Part shown: positions 23,137 through 31,025 of the stretch, in pieces | How positions within the stretch are numbered: position 1 is the first letter of the stretch | Layout of the letters: each line of letters starts with the position of its first letter | DNA from: Curtobacterium sp. MCLR17_032 | GTDB lineage: Bacteria; Actinomycetota; Actinomycetes; Actinomycetales; Microbacteriaceae | Assembly: GCF_003234795.2 (NCBI RefSeq) | Contig: NZ_CP126268.1 | Coordinates: 372,001-436,000, forward strand | Length of the DNA: 64,000 nt | Direction: 5' to 3' | Notes under the pieces: generated by a model | Database searches by the model: none | What the model was told of the DNA's origin: nothing | Seen by the model: only the letters and a program-made list of their open reading frames with translations | Program-made: the position numbers and the translations under genes

Positions 23137-25173
23137 GTGAACCGCATCGCGCGCATCGCCGGCCCCGGCGTCCTGCTGCTCGCGGCGTTCGTGTCCCTGC
23201 TCGTGGCGCTCGTCGTCGGCGGTGGTGCCGACGCCGCGCTGATCGCGGACCCCGGTGCCGTCGTCCGCTTCGGGCTCCCCATCGCGCGGATGCTCGTCGA
23301 CCTGTCCGCCGCAGCCGCCATCGGTGGGCTCGCCCTCGCGACGATCGGGCTCTCCCGCACCGCGCCGGAGTGGGACCGTGCGATCGACGTCGCCGCGGCC
23401 GCAGCCGGTGTCTGGACGGTGACCTCGGCGGTCACGACCTTCTTCACGTACCTCAGCGTCGCCGGCGGGGCGGTCAGCCTGGACGCCAAGTTCGGGCAGT
23501 CGATGGGCGTCTTCCTCACCGGCACGGACCTCGGGCTCGCCTGGCTCACCACCGTGCTCGTCGCCGCGGCGGTCACGGTCCTCTGCTTCGCGGTGCGCTC
23601 CCGTGGCATGGTCGCGCTGACGACCGGCGTCGCGCTGATCGGCCTCGTGCCGTTGACGCAGCAGGGCCACGCGGCCGGCACCGCCAGCCACGACGCCGCC
23701 GTCACCGCGCTCGGGCTGCACCTGGTCGGCGCCGCGCTCTGGGTCGGCGGACTGGTGATGCTCGTCCTCATCCGCGACGTCGTCCCCGGGGCGCGCCTGG
23801 CCGCCGTCGTCGGTCGGTACTCGAGCATCGCGCTGGGCTGCTTCGTGCTCGTCAGTGTCTCCGGGGTGGTGTCGGCGCAGATCCGCATCGGAGCGTGGGC
23901 GGAACTCGGCAGCCCCTACGGCGTCCTCGTGCTCGTCAAGGTCGGGGCGATCGTCGCGATGGGCGTCATCGGCGCCGCGCACCGGAAGCGCGTCATCTCC
24001 GCCCTGACCGCGGCGCCCGCGAAGGCCCGTCCGTTCTGGACGCTCATCGTCGTGGAGCTCGCCGTGATGGGCGTCGCCTCGGGCTTCGCCGCCGCACTCG
24101 GCCGCACCGCGACCCCCGCCGGACAGCTGGCGCTGAGCAAGACCAGTGACCCGACGTCGGCCGAGGTCCTGACCGACGACTCGCTGCCGGCCGCCCCGGG
24201 TTCCTGGGGCTGGCTGACGAACTGGAACATCGACCTCTTCTGGCTGATGGCCGCCGTGCTGCTGGTCGCCGCCTACGCCGCCGGGGTCATGCGCCTCCGC
24301 CGACAGGGACGGTCCTGGCCGGTCCGTCGCTCGGTGGCCGCCGGCGTCGGGATCGTGGCGCTCGTCGTCGCGACCTCGGGCTCGTTGCACACCTACGACC
24401 GGTACCTGGTGTCCGCGAACGTCGGCGCACACGTGGTGCTGGGGCTCGTCGTCCCGGCGCTGGTGTGGGCTGCGGCGCCCGTGCAGCTCATCCGGGCCGC
24501 GGTCCACCGGCGCACGGACGACAGTGCCGGAGTCGCCGAGTGGACCACCGTGTTCGTCGACAACGCCGTCGTGCGGTACCTGGTCCAGCCGTTCCCCGCG
24601 TTCCTGCTGCTCGCAGGGCTCTCGTGGGGGCTGTACGCCACCGACGTGCTGCGCTGGTCCGTCAGCGACGCGATGGGTCGTACGGTGGTCGACCTCGTCT
24701 TCCTGCTCGTCGGACTGCTGGCGCTGCCGACACTGTTCACCCCGATCGCCCTCGGCGCCCGCCGTCCGTCGACCGCGGCGTTCCTGGTGCGTGCCGTGGG
24801 TGCGGTCGTCGTGGCCGCGGGCACCGTCTCGCTCGGGATCGCGATGCAGGGGCCGCTCGGGTTGCTGCAGGCGTCCTGGTTCGGAGCGATGGGCCGCACG
24901 TGGGGTCCGGATCCCCTGGTCGACCAGGCCCGTGCGGGCACGGTGCTGATCGTCGCGGGCGTGCTCGTCGTCGTCGCGGTCGTCGCCGTCGGTCTCGTGC
25001 GGCTGCGGAGCGCGGCCACGGGCCTCCCGGCTGGCAGCGGGGCGACTGTCGGCGACAGGGCGACTGTCGGCGACGGGGCGGCGGTCGGCGACGGGGCGGC
25101 GGTCGGCGACGGGGCGGCGGTCGCCGACGACGGCATCGCGAGCGGTGTCAGCGGCGGATCGAGCGCCCGGTGA
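23137..25173 (+). CDS. CopD-CtaG fusion, copper uptake/cytochrome oxidase assembly membrane protein (copy 1)
   Basis: A 678-residue membrane protein with about 14-15 hydrophobic segments. The N-terminal half (to ~330) resembles CopD, the copper-resistance permease: GHAAGTASHDAAVTALGLHLVGAALWVGGL is its signature. The C-terminal half (~350-620) resembles the caa3-oxidase assembly factor CtaG: TYDRYLVSANVGAHVVLGLVVPALVWAAAP, then RTWGPDPLVDQARAGTVL. The expected job is copper delivery to cytochrome oxidase at the membrane. TAGGCT ends 6 nt before GTG 23137, a leaderless start. The C-terminal tail is five near-perfect copies of a hexapeptide ((A/T)VGDGA-like), encoded by an 18-bp tandem repeat. 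A paralogue lies at 48875. Confidence 0.82.
   Translation: MNRIARIAGPGVLLLAAFVSLLVALVVGGGADAALIADPGAVVRFGLPIARMLVDLSAAAAIGGLALATIGLSRTAPEWDRAIDVAAAAAGVWTVTSAVTTFFTYLSVAGGAVSLDAKFGQSMGVFLTGTDLGLAWLTTVLVAAAVTVLCFAVRSRGMVALTTGVALIGLVPLTQQGHAAGTASHDAAVTALGLHLVGAALWVGGLVMLVLIRDVVPGARLAAVVGRYSSIALGCFVLVSVSGVVSAQIRIGAWAELGSPYGVLVLVKVGAIVAMGVIGAAHRKRVISALTAAPAKARPFWTLIVVELAVMGVASGFAAALGRTATPAGQLALSKTSDPTSAEVLTDDSLPAAPGSWGWLTNWNIDLFWLMAAVLLVAAYAAGVMRLRRQGRSWPVRRSVAAGVGIVALVVATSGSLHTYDRYLVSANVGAHVVLGLVVPALVWAAAPVQLIRAAVHRRTDDSAGVAEWTTVFVDNAVVRYLVQPFPAFLLLAGLSWGLYATDVLRWSVSDAMGRTVVDLVFLLVGLLALPTLFTPIALGARRPSTAAFLVRAVGAVVVAAGTVSLGIAMQGPLGLLQASWFGAMGRTWGPDPLVDQARAGTVLIVAGVLVVVAVVAVGLVRLRSAATGLPAGSGATVGDRATVGDGAAVGDGAAVGDGAAVADDGIASGVSGGSSAR
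25042..25131 (+). repeat. 18-bp tandem repeat inside the CopD-CtaG gene
   Basis: Five consecutive 18-bp units (consensus GCGGCGGTCGGCGACGGG; the first two have ACT in place of CGG) encode a VGDGA-type hexapeptide tail. Since 18 is a multiple of three, copy-number change would keep the frame. Confidence 0.85.
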
Positions 25174-26495
25174 GCGTCGAACTCTCCGCGGAACAGCGGG
25201 CGGTCTTCGAGTACATCGAGTCGACGCGCGACCACGTCTTCATCACCGGACGCGCCGGCACCGGCAAGTCGACGCTGCTCAACCACCTGTCCTGGAACAC
25301 CGAGAAGCAGGTCGTCATCTGCGCCCCGACCGGCGTCGCCGCGCTGAACGTGGGTGGGCAGACGATCCACTCGCTGTTCCGGCTGCCGATCGGCCTCATC
25401 GCGGACGCCGAACTGCGGCAGGGTCCGGACACCCGGAAGCTCCTCAACACCATCGACACCCTGGTCATCGACGAGGTCTCGATGGTCAACGCCGACCTGC
25501 TCGACGCGATGGACCGTTCGCTGCGCAAGGCCCGCGGGCGGCAGTTCGAACCGTTCGGTGGCGTGCAGGTCGTCATGTTCGGCGACCCGTACCAGCTGCC
25601 CCCGGTGCCGGGCGACGGTGACGAGCGGGCGTACTTCACCGACCACTACCGGTCCATGTGGTTCTTCGACGCCAAGGTGTGGCTCGAGGCCCAGCTGCAC
25701 ATCATCGAGCTCGCGACCGTGCACCGGCAGCGGGACGACGCGTTCGCCGCCATGCTCACGGCGGTCCGTCACGGCCGGGTCACCGCCGACGTGGCGCAGC
25801 AGCTCAACGAGGCCGGCGCCCGACCTGCTCCCGACGACGCGATCACCCTCGCCACCCGGAACGACACCGTCTCGCGCATCAACAAGGCCGCGCTCGAACG
25901 GTTGCCGGGCAAGCTCAAGACCGCCAAGGCCGACGTCAACGGCGACTTCGGCGGGCGGAACTACCCGGCGGACGAGGCCCTCGAGCTGAAGCCCGGCGCA
26001 CACGTGATGTTCCTGCGCAACGACCCGGACCAGCGCTGGGTGAACGGCACGCTCGGCATCGTCCGGAGCATCCGCGACACCGTGTGGGTCAGCGTCGACG
26101 GTGAGGACTTCGAGGTCCAGCCGTCGGTGTGGGAGAAGTTCAAGTACTCCTACGACCCGGACAAGAAGGAACTCAAGAAGGACACCGTGGGGGAGTTCCA
26201 GCAGTTCCCCCTGCGCCTGGCCTGGGCGGTCACGATCCACAAGTCGCAGGGCAGCACCTACGACCGGGCTGTCGTCGACCTCGGCAACCGGGTGTTCAGC
26301 GCAGGGCAGACCTACGTGGCGCTGTCGCGGCTGACGTCCCTCGACGGGCTGTACCTGACGCGTCCGCTGCGGCCGGCGGACATCATCGTGGACCTCGACG
26401 TGCGCCGCTTCATGTCCGAGTCACCCCGGGTCGTCGCGACCCAGCTCGAGGCCCCGAAGCCCGCGGCCGACGCCCCGGACGATCCCGAGGCCTGA
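25170..26495 (+). CDS. PIF1-like ATP-dependent DNA helicase
   Basis: A 441-residue superfamily-1B helicase of the PIF1/RecD type. Motif I is GRAGTGKSTLL (~28), then APTGVAALNVGGQTIHSLF (Ia), LVIDEVSMVNADLLDAMD (II), MFGDPYQLPPV (III), and near the C-terminus LAWAVTIHKSQGSTYDRAVVDLG plus FSAGQTYVALSRLTSLDGLYLT (motifs V and VI). All are intact, so 5'-to-3' helicase activity is likely. The GTG at 25170 overlaps the CopD-CtaG stop by 4 nt, an odd functional pairing for a coupled operon. The shorter frame was chosen because the upstream part of the open frame is a shadow of the preceding gene. Confidence 0.88.
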   Translation: MSVELSAEQRAVFEYIESTRDHVFITGRAGTGKSTLLNHLSWNTEKQVVICAPTGVAALNVGGQTIHSLFRLPIGLIADAELRQGPDTRKLLNTIDTLVIDEVSMVNADLLDAMDRSLRKARGRQFEPFGGVQVVMFGDPYQLPPVPGDGDERAYFTDHYRSMWFFDAKVWLEAQLHIIELATVHRQRDDAFAAMLTAVRHGRVTADVAQQLNEAGARPAPDDAITLATRNDTVSRINKAALERLPGKLKTAKADVNGDFGGRNYPADEALELKPGAHVMFLRNDPDQRWVNGTLGIVRSIRDTVWVSVDGEDFEVQPSVWEKFKYSYDPDKKELKKDTVGEFQQFPLRLAWAVTIHKSQGSTYDRAVVDLGNRVFSAGQTYVALSRLTSLDGLYLTRPLRPADIIVDLDVRRFMSESPRVVATQLEAPKPAADAPDDPEA

Positions 26496-27044
26496 CGCCG
26501 ACGCGGACGGCCGTCGCTCGACCGACCCCTCCTGCTCCTGCCGAGGTCGCACGACGTGCCGCTCGTGTCCGTCGAGGTCGCACGATGTGCCGGCTGGGCG
26601 GGCGGCCGGCGGCCGTTCGTGCGACCTCGGCGGTGGCCCGGCGGCGGGTTGTGCGACGTCGGCAGGCGGACGGGGCAGCTGCCGCTCGCGTCGCCCGGTC
26701 GCGCGACGCGCCGCTCGGGTCCGCCGAGGTCGCACGATGTGCCGCGGGGGCGGGCGGTCGGCGGCGGTTCGTGCGACGACGGCAGGCGGGCGGGGCAGCT
26801 GCCGCTCGCGTCGCCCGGACACGCGACGCGCCGCTCGGGTCCGTCGAGGTCGCACGATGTGCCGCGTGGGCGGGCCGCCGGCGGCCGTTCGTGCGACCTC
26901 GGCGTCGGGCCGGCGGCAGGTTGTGCGACCTCGGCGGGGCGGGCGAACGGCGGGCAGAGGGCGGCAATGCACCCCACCGCATGCACCCCACGCACGACGA
27001 CGCCCGCCTGCCGGAGCGGCAGACGGGCGTCGAGGGGGAGCAGG
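26496..27044. other. Gene-free 550-bp gap filled by the GAGGTCGCACGA repeat field
   Basis: The gap between the helicase and the convergent DUF4383 gene contains no credible ORF. Several open frames cross it only because stop codons are rare at this GC content, and they consist of repeated low-complexity peptides on both strands. The repeat is listed separately. At 26996-27038 a GCCTGCCGGAGCGGCAGAC hairpin (CTGCCG/CGGCAG) could terminate the DUF4383 gene. Confidence 0.7.
26543..26932. repeat. Dispersed GAGGTCGCACGA repeat, locus B
   Basis: The core GAGGTCGCACGA occurs at 26543, 26574, 26726 and 26846. Its reverse complement lies at 26617 and 26889, with TTGTGCGACCTC at 26921 and further variants at ~26649 and ~26769. 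Core pairs 26574/26617 and 26846/26889 could fold into 12-bp stems. A longer unit containing GGGGCAGCTGCCGCTCGCG repeats with a period of exactly 120 bp (26672 and 26792). The core is shared with locus A at 12.4 kb. Confidence 0.8.
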
Positions 27045-27497
27045 TCAGGCGCGCGCGCCCGCTGCCCGCAGTGCGCGGAGGTTCTCCTTGTCGGCGCCCA
27101 GCGCGGTGAGCAGCAGGACGACGGCGACGATGGCGTGGAAGACGTTGTCGGTGGTGTTCAGCGCGAAGACGTTCGCCGAGGTGTTCGAGAACACGAACCC
27201 GTAGACGGCGAGCACGAGCAGGACGACACCGATCACCAGGTTCACCGCGCGGGACCCGATCGTGTTGCCGAGTCCCACGATGAAGAACGCCGCGGCGAGG
27301 ATGGTCCACAGCCCGCAGAGCGCCGGGTTCAGCCCGAACGAGTTCCAGAGGAACCCACCGGAGCGGCTGAAGAACGCGCCGCCGCCGTCCTGGGCGAAGA
27401 AGAAGCCCAGGATGCCCCAGATCGCGAAGAGCGTGCCGGCGGTCATCGCCAGTGCGCGGTTCGGCGAGGCGGTGATGCTCGGTTCCTTGACGGCCAC
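27045..27497 (-). CDS. DUF4383-type four-helix membrane protein
   Basis: A 150-residue membrane protein. It reads VAVKEPSITASPNRALAMTAGTLFAIWGILGFFF at the start, then a polar loop, NPALCGLWTILAAAFFIVGLGNTIGSRAVNLVIGVVLLVLAVYGF and a final FHAIVAVVLLLTALGA helix; this is the DUF4383 pattern, function unknown. The open frame continues to an ATG at 27803, but GAGGAG lies 6 nt upstream of GTG 27497, and the extra 102 residues look unlike the family and would overlap the divergent PAP2 gene. I therefore prefer the short form; the long form, with an extra N-terminal helix, remains possible. Confidence 0.7.
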   Translation of the reverse strand: MAVKEPSITASPNRALAMTAGTLFAIWGILGFFFAQDGGGAFFSRSGGFLWNSFGLNPALCGLWTILAAAFFIVGLGNTIGSRAVNLVIGVVLLVLAVYGFVFSNTSANVFALNTTDNVFHAIVAVVLLLTALGADKENLRALRAAGARA

Positions 27498-27774
27498 TTG
27501 GGTCTCCTCTTCCTGCGCGACGATCGCGCTGTACGACTGCCCGCCGTCGCGCTGGTCACGCACACCACCGGCGGCACGCGTCCCGGTGCTCGACCGACCT
27601 GTGTCACGCTGTCCGGAGACCTGCTGCAGGACGGCCGTGGCCTTGCTGCGGAGGCCCGCGTTCCCAGCTCCCGACGAGTCGCCCAACGGTATCGTGTCGG
27701 ACCCCGAGCGACCGAATCGCTTCCCGCTCAGCAGACGGATGACGAGGCCGACCACCATGACCCCGAGGAGGACG

Positions 27775-28689
27775 ATGCCCGTGACACGGACACCGGCGCG
27801 CACCGCTCCCGAGTCCTTCGACGAGGGGCGTGGACCGAGCGTCTCCCGGAGGCTCCGGTGGGCTCTGCTCGCGGCTCTGGGGTTCGTGATCGTGCCTTCC
27901 GTCTACGCGGTCGCCGTGTTGACGCCGTTGGGGCAGCGGGTGGAGGACGCCGCGCTCGGCGGTGTCCGCGAGTCCGACCTGTTCGGGTCGGACACCGCCC
28001 TCAACGTCATCTCGGTGCCGGTGATCCTGCTGTTGGTCGTCGTGATCGCCGCCGTCGCGTTCGCACGCAGGCGGCTCGCCGTGGGGCTCGGAGCGGGTTT
28101 CGTGGTGCTGGCGTCCGCGGCCACCTCGACGTTGCTCAAGCGTATCGCCGAGCGCCCGGAGATCGCCCAGTCGACGACGCCGAACTCGTTCCCGTCCGGA
28201 CACGCGACGATCGCCCTCGCGGCACTGTTCGCCGTGCTGATGGTCACACCCCGTCGGTTCCGCCCCCTGGTGCTGCTCGTGGGCGCTGTCTACGCGGTGT
28301 TCGTCGCCAACCAGACCGTCGTCTACGGCTGGCACCGGGTGAGCGACATCATCGGCGCCTGCGCGGTCGCACTGTTCTGGCTCGGCTTGGTCCGGGCGCT
28401 GGGGCCGCAGGTGGACCGCGGGGTCCGAGGCGACCGTGACGGACGCCGGGGACCGCGGCGGCTGGTGACGGTGCTGCTGCTCGTCGCCGTGGGCGCGGCG
28501 CTGCTCGTCGGTGTCGTCGCGCTCCTGGTCGGCACCCTCGGGGACGGCGACCACGGCGCGATGCTCCTGGCGGGTCGGCTGGCGTCGTCCGCCAGCGTCC
28601 TCGGCGTGATCACCGCGGTCTGGCTGGCCGACGGCATGCACCACGCGCCGCCGACGACCAGCGCGGACGCGCCTCCCGTCCGCATCTGA
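27775..28689 (+). CDS. PAP2-family phosphatase-like membrane protein
   Basis: A 304-residue membrane protein. The PAP2/phosphatidic-acid-phosphatase core is visible: LLKRIAERPE (motif 1, KxxxxRP-like), SFPSGHATIALAALFAV (motif 2, PSGH) and YGWHRVSDIIGACAVALFW (motif 3, the SRxxxxxHxxxD equivalent with H and D kept). It likely removes phosphate from a lipid phosphate on the outer face of the membrane. About seven hydrophobic segments, the last two beyond the PAP2 domain. GAGGAG precedes ATG 27775 by 4 nt; the open frame upstream lies against DUF4383. Confidence 0.8.
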   Translation: MPVTRTPARTAPESFDEGRGPSVSRRLRWALLAALGFVIVPSVYAVAVLTPLGQRVEDAALGGVRESDLFGSDTALNVISVPVILLLVVVIAAVAFARRRLAVGLGAGFVVLASAATSTLLKRIAERPEIAQSTTPNSFPSGHATIALAALFAVLMVTPRRFRPLVLLVGAVYAVFVANQTVVYGWHRVSDIIGACAVALFWLGLVRALGPQVDRGVRGDRDGRRGPRRLVTVLLLVAVGAALLVGVVALLVGTLGDGDHGAMLLAGRLASSASVLGVITAVWLADGMHHAPPTTSADAPPVRI

Positions 28690-28690
28690 C

Positions 28691-28815
28691 GGCACCAGCA
28701 GCCGCGACGACCGCCGCGGCAACGCCAGCAGCCGCGACGACCGCCGCGGCAACGCCAGCAGCCGCGACGACCGCCGCGGCAACGCCAGCAGCCGCGACGA
28801 CGACCGCAGCAGCCC
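28691..28815. repeat. 30-bp tandem repeat between PAP2 and LLM genes
   Basis: About four units of a 30-bp repeat (consensus GGCAACGCCAGCAGCCGCGA plus CGACCGCCGC) run without spacers, the first and last degenerate. It is not coding on the plus strand, and the minus-strand frame is an AAAVVAAAG shadow. Having no spacers, it is not a CRISPR array. Confidence 0.8.
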
Positions 28816-28927
28816 AGCAACGCACCGCCGGTGGCGGGAATGCCCCGGCCTGCGCTACGTTGTACTCGTCAGTTCGATGCAAACGCATGGAACCGGAACG
28901 AGCCAGCGACAGACGAGGCGGCACATC

Positions 28928-30067
28928 ATGCAGTTCGGGATCTTCACGGTCAGTGACGTCACGACCGACCCCACCACCGGGACCACGCCGGACGACACCC
29001 AGCGCGTCCGGGACATCCTGACGATCGCGCAGCACGCCGACCAGGCCGGCCTCGACGTCTTCGCCACCGGCGAGCACCACAACCCGCCGTTCGTCGCCTC
29101 GAGCCCGACCACGATGCTCGGCTACCTGGCGGGCGTCACGAAGGACATCACCCTCTCGACGTCGACGACCCTGGTCACCACGAACGACCCGGTGCGGATC
29201 GCCGAGGAGTACGCGATGCTCCAGGTCATCTCCGACGGCCGCATGGACCTCATGATGGGCCGCGGCAACACCGGCCCGGTCTACCCCTGGTTCGGCAAGG
29301 ACATCCGGCAGGGCCTGAACCTGGCGGTCGAGAACTACGCGCTGATCCGCCAGCTCTGGGAGAACGAGGTCGTCAACTGGCAGGGGCAGTTCCGCACGCC
29401 GCTGCAGGGGTTCACCTCGACCCCGCGTCCGCTCGACGGCGTCGCGCCCTTCGTCTGGCACGGCTCGATCCGCACGCCCGAGATCGCCGAGCAGGCCGCC
29501 TACTACGGCGACGGCTTCTTCCACAACAACATCTTCTGGCCGATCCAGCACACCGAGCAGATGGTCGGCCTCTACCGCCAGCGCTACGAGCACCACGGCC
29601 ACGGACGTGGCGACCAGGCGATCGTCGGCCTGGGCGGGCAGTTCTTCGCACGGAAGAACTCGCAGGACGCGGTCGACGAGTTCCGCCCGTACTTCGACAA
29701 CGCCCCGGTCTACGGCCACGGCCCCTCCATGGAGGACTTCACCACCCAGACCCCGCTCACCGTCGGGTCGCCGCAGCAGGTCATCGACCGGTACGCCGCG
29801 ATGAAGGACCACGTCGGCCACTACCAGCGCCAGCTGTTCCTCATCGACCACGCGGGGCTGCCGCTCAAGACGGTGCTCGAGCAGATCGACATCCTGGCCG
29901 AGGACATCGTGCCGGAGCTCCGCCGCATCAACGAGTCCGACCGGCCCGCGCACGTGCCGTCGAACCCGCCGACGCACCTGGAGCGCGTCGCCGCCGCACA
30001 CGCGGCCGGCACGGCCGGTGTCGACCACGTGGCCGCGGTCGACGAGTGGACCGGCGCGTCGGTCTGA
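28928..30067 (+). CDS. LLM-class flavin-dependent oxidoreductase (CE1758-like)
   Basis: A 379-residue luciferase-like FMN-dependent monooxygenase. The TIM-barrel start MQFGIFTVSDVT, then DVFATGEHHNPPFVASSP, LSTSTTLVTTNDPVRIAEEYAMLQ, GRMDLMMGRGNTGPVYPWFGKDIRQG and PFVWHGSIRTPEIAEQAAYYGDGFFHNNIFWP match the CE1758 family, named from memory. The substrate is unknown. A partner FMN reductase often lies next door in relatives but is absent here. ATG 28928 follows GAGGCGG. A palindromic terminator follows 19 bp after the stop. Confidence 0.88.
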   Translation: MQFGIFTVSDVTTDPTTGTTPDDTQRVRDILTIAQHADQAGLDVFATGEHHNPPFVASSPTTMLGYLAGVTKDITLSTSTTLVTTNDPVRIAEEYAMLQVISDGRMDLMMGRGNTGPVYPWFGKDIRQGLNLAVENYALIRQLWENEVVNWQGQFRTPLQGFTSTPRPLDGVAPFVWHGSIRTPEIAEQAAYYGDGFFHNNIFWPIQHTEQMVGLYRQRYEHHGHGRGDQAIVGLGGQFFARKNSQDAVDEFRPYFDNAPVYGHGPSMEDFTTQTPLTVGSPQQVIDRYAAMKDHVGHYQRQLFLIDHAGLPLKTVLEQIDILAEDIVPELRRINESDRPAHVPSNPPTHLERVAAAHAAGTAGVDHVAAVDEWTGASV

Positions 30068-30085
30068 CCGGTCGCGTGACCCCCT

Positions 30086-30133
30086 GACGGACGGGAGGCC
30101 CGGTGTCAGCTGGCACCGGGCCTCCCGTCCGTC
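30086..30133. terminator. 48-bp palindromic terminator after the LLM gene
   Basis: 24-nt arms beginning GACGGACGGGAGGCCCGGTG, with one T-G mismatch that would be a wobble in RNA, meet at CAGCTG. It is almost the same sequence as the palindrome at 17379. Confidence 0.8.
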
Positions 30134-30208
30134 TCGGCGCGCGTCCCGGGACTCGGCGCCTGTCCCGGGACTCGGCGTGCGTCCCGAGCCACGGCGCGCG
30201 TCGCGAGG
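30133..30208. repeat. 19-bp tandem repeat
   Basis: Four units of CTCGGCGCGCGTCCCGGGA with a few changes run head to tail immediately after the LLM terminator and end at the stop of the SMR gene. Confidence 0.75.
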
Positions 30209-30214
30209 CTCGGC

Positions 30215-30622
30215 TCAGCGGACGGGATCCGTCTCACGGTCGGGCGAATGTGTCCGCTCTGCCGAGCCTCGGCCAGCGGCGCGCGGGGCGCGCTGCGCCG
30301 CCGGGCGCGCGGGCACCAGCTTCAGGCCGACGACGCAGCCGACGATGCCCGCGATGAACAGCAGGCGGAGGAGCGTGACCGGCTCCGCCCCCGTCCCCAT
30401 GCCCCAGAGCACGGTGAGCGCCGCTCCGGTGCCGGTCCAGACGGCGTAGGCGGTGCTGATCGGGATGTGCTTGAGCACGTACCCGAACGCGCCGAGGCTC
30501 AGCACGATGGTGACGGCGAAGACGAGTGTCGGCCCCGGACGGGTGAACCCGTCGCTGGCCCCGAGGGCGGTGGCCCAGACGGTCTCGAACGCGGCGCTGA
30601 CGAACAGCACGACCCAGGCCAT
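30215..30622 (-). CDS. SMR-family multidrug efflux subunit, second of pair
   Basis: A 135-residue small multidrug-resistance protein with four membrane helices. WVVLFVSAAFETVWATALGASDGFTRP carries the membrane-embedded Glu (residue 13) that couples drug and proton. PISTAYAVWTGTGAALTVLWG and LLRLLFIAGIVGCVVGLKL are SMR hallmarks. A ~30-residue hydrophilic tail (RPAAQRAPRAAGRGSAERTHS) extends it beyond the usual ~105 residues. It begins one base inside the stop of the other SMR gene (TGATG). Paired SMR genes normally give a heterodimeric exporter (EbrAB/YkkCD type). Confidence 0.88.
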   Translation of the reverse strand: MAWVVLFVSAAFETVWATALGASDGFTRPGPTLVFAVTIVLSLGAFGYVLKHIPISTAYAVWTGTGAALTVLWGMGTGAEPVTLLRLLFIAGIVGCVVGLKLVPARPAAQRAPRAAGRGSAERTHSPDRETDPVR

Positions 30623-30936
30623 CAGCTGACCACCTTGAGGCCGACGACGCACGCGACCAGCCCGAGGACCAGGCCGAGGCGGGCGAGGGACGCGGCCTCC
30701 TGCCGCCGCAGGACCGCGACGACGACGGTCAACGAGGCACCGATCCCGACCCAGACGGCGTAGGCGGTGCCGACCGGGATCTCCTTCATCGCGAACGCGA
30801 GCCCGACCATGCTCAAGGCCATGCCGGCGACGAAGACGATCGTCGGCACCACCCGCTTGAACCCGTTCGACGCCCCGAGTGCGGTGGCCCAGACGGCTTC
30901 GAGCACGCCCGACAGCACCAGGATGACCCATGCCAT
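30622..30936 (-). CDS. SMR-family multidrug efflux subunit, first of pair
   Basis: A 104-residue four-helix SMR protein: WVILVLSGVLEAVWATALGAS with the essential Glu at ~13, VGTAYAVWVGIGASLTVV and LGLVLGLVACVVGLKVVS. Typical length. ATG 30934-30936 has GGAGG 6 nt upstream; the longer open frame running through the TetR gene is a shadow. It is transcribed divergently from a TetR gene, with two repeat operators between, so toxic-cation-inducible expression is expected. Confidence 0.9.
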   Translation of the reverse strand: MAWVILVLSGVLEAVWATALGASNGFKRVVPTIVFVAGMALSMVGLAFAMKEIPVGTAYAVWVGIGASLTVVVAVLRRQEAASLARLGLVLGLVACVVGLKVVS

Positions 30937-30954
30937 GGTGTTCCTCCGATCCGA

Positions 30955-31017
30955 AGTCGTACGACTGTGCGACTTCACGAGACCAGTTCTAGCACGAACT
31001 CGTACGACCGTGCGACA
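30955..31017. promoter_or_regulatory. Two direct-repeat operators between the SMR pair and the TetR gene
   Basis: AGTCGTACGACTGTGCGACT (30955-30974) and ACTCGTACGACCGTGCGACA (30998-31017) agree at 16 of 20 positions, 43 bp apart. The first contains the perfect palindrome AGTCGTACGACT. They flank the divergent start sites and are the natural binding sites for the TetR protein. Confidence 0.65.
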
Positions 31018-31025
31018 ATTGCCGG

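Noticed and set aside
26496..27041. Overlapping ORFs across the repeat field on both strands
   Set aside because: They are repetitive Arg/Ala/Pro peptides found in all frames of the same repeat, with no start signals; treated as chance open frames in GC-rich DNA.
27045..27803. 252-residue form of the DUF4383 protein
   Set aside because: The extra N-terminus does not resemble the family and would overlap the PAP2 start; GTG 27497 has a good Shine-Dalgarno. The long form is not fully excluded.
28691..28815. 30-bp repeats as a possible CRISPR array
   Set aside because: The units abut without spacers and no cas genes are nearby.
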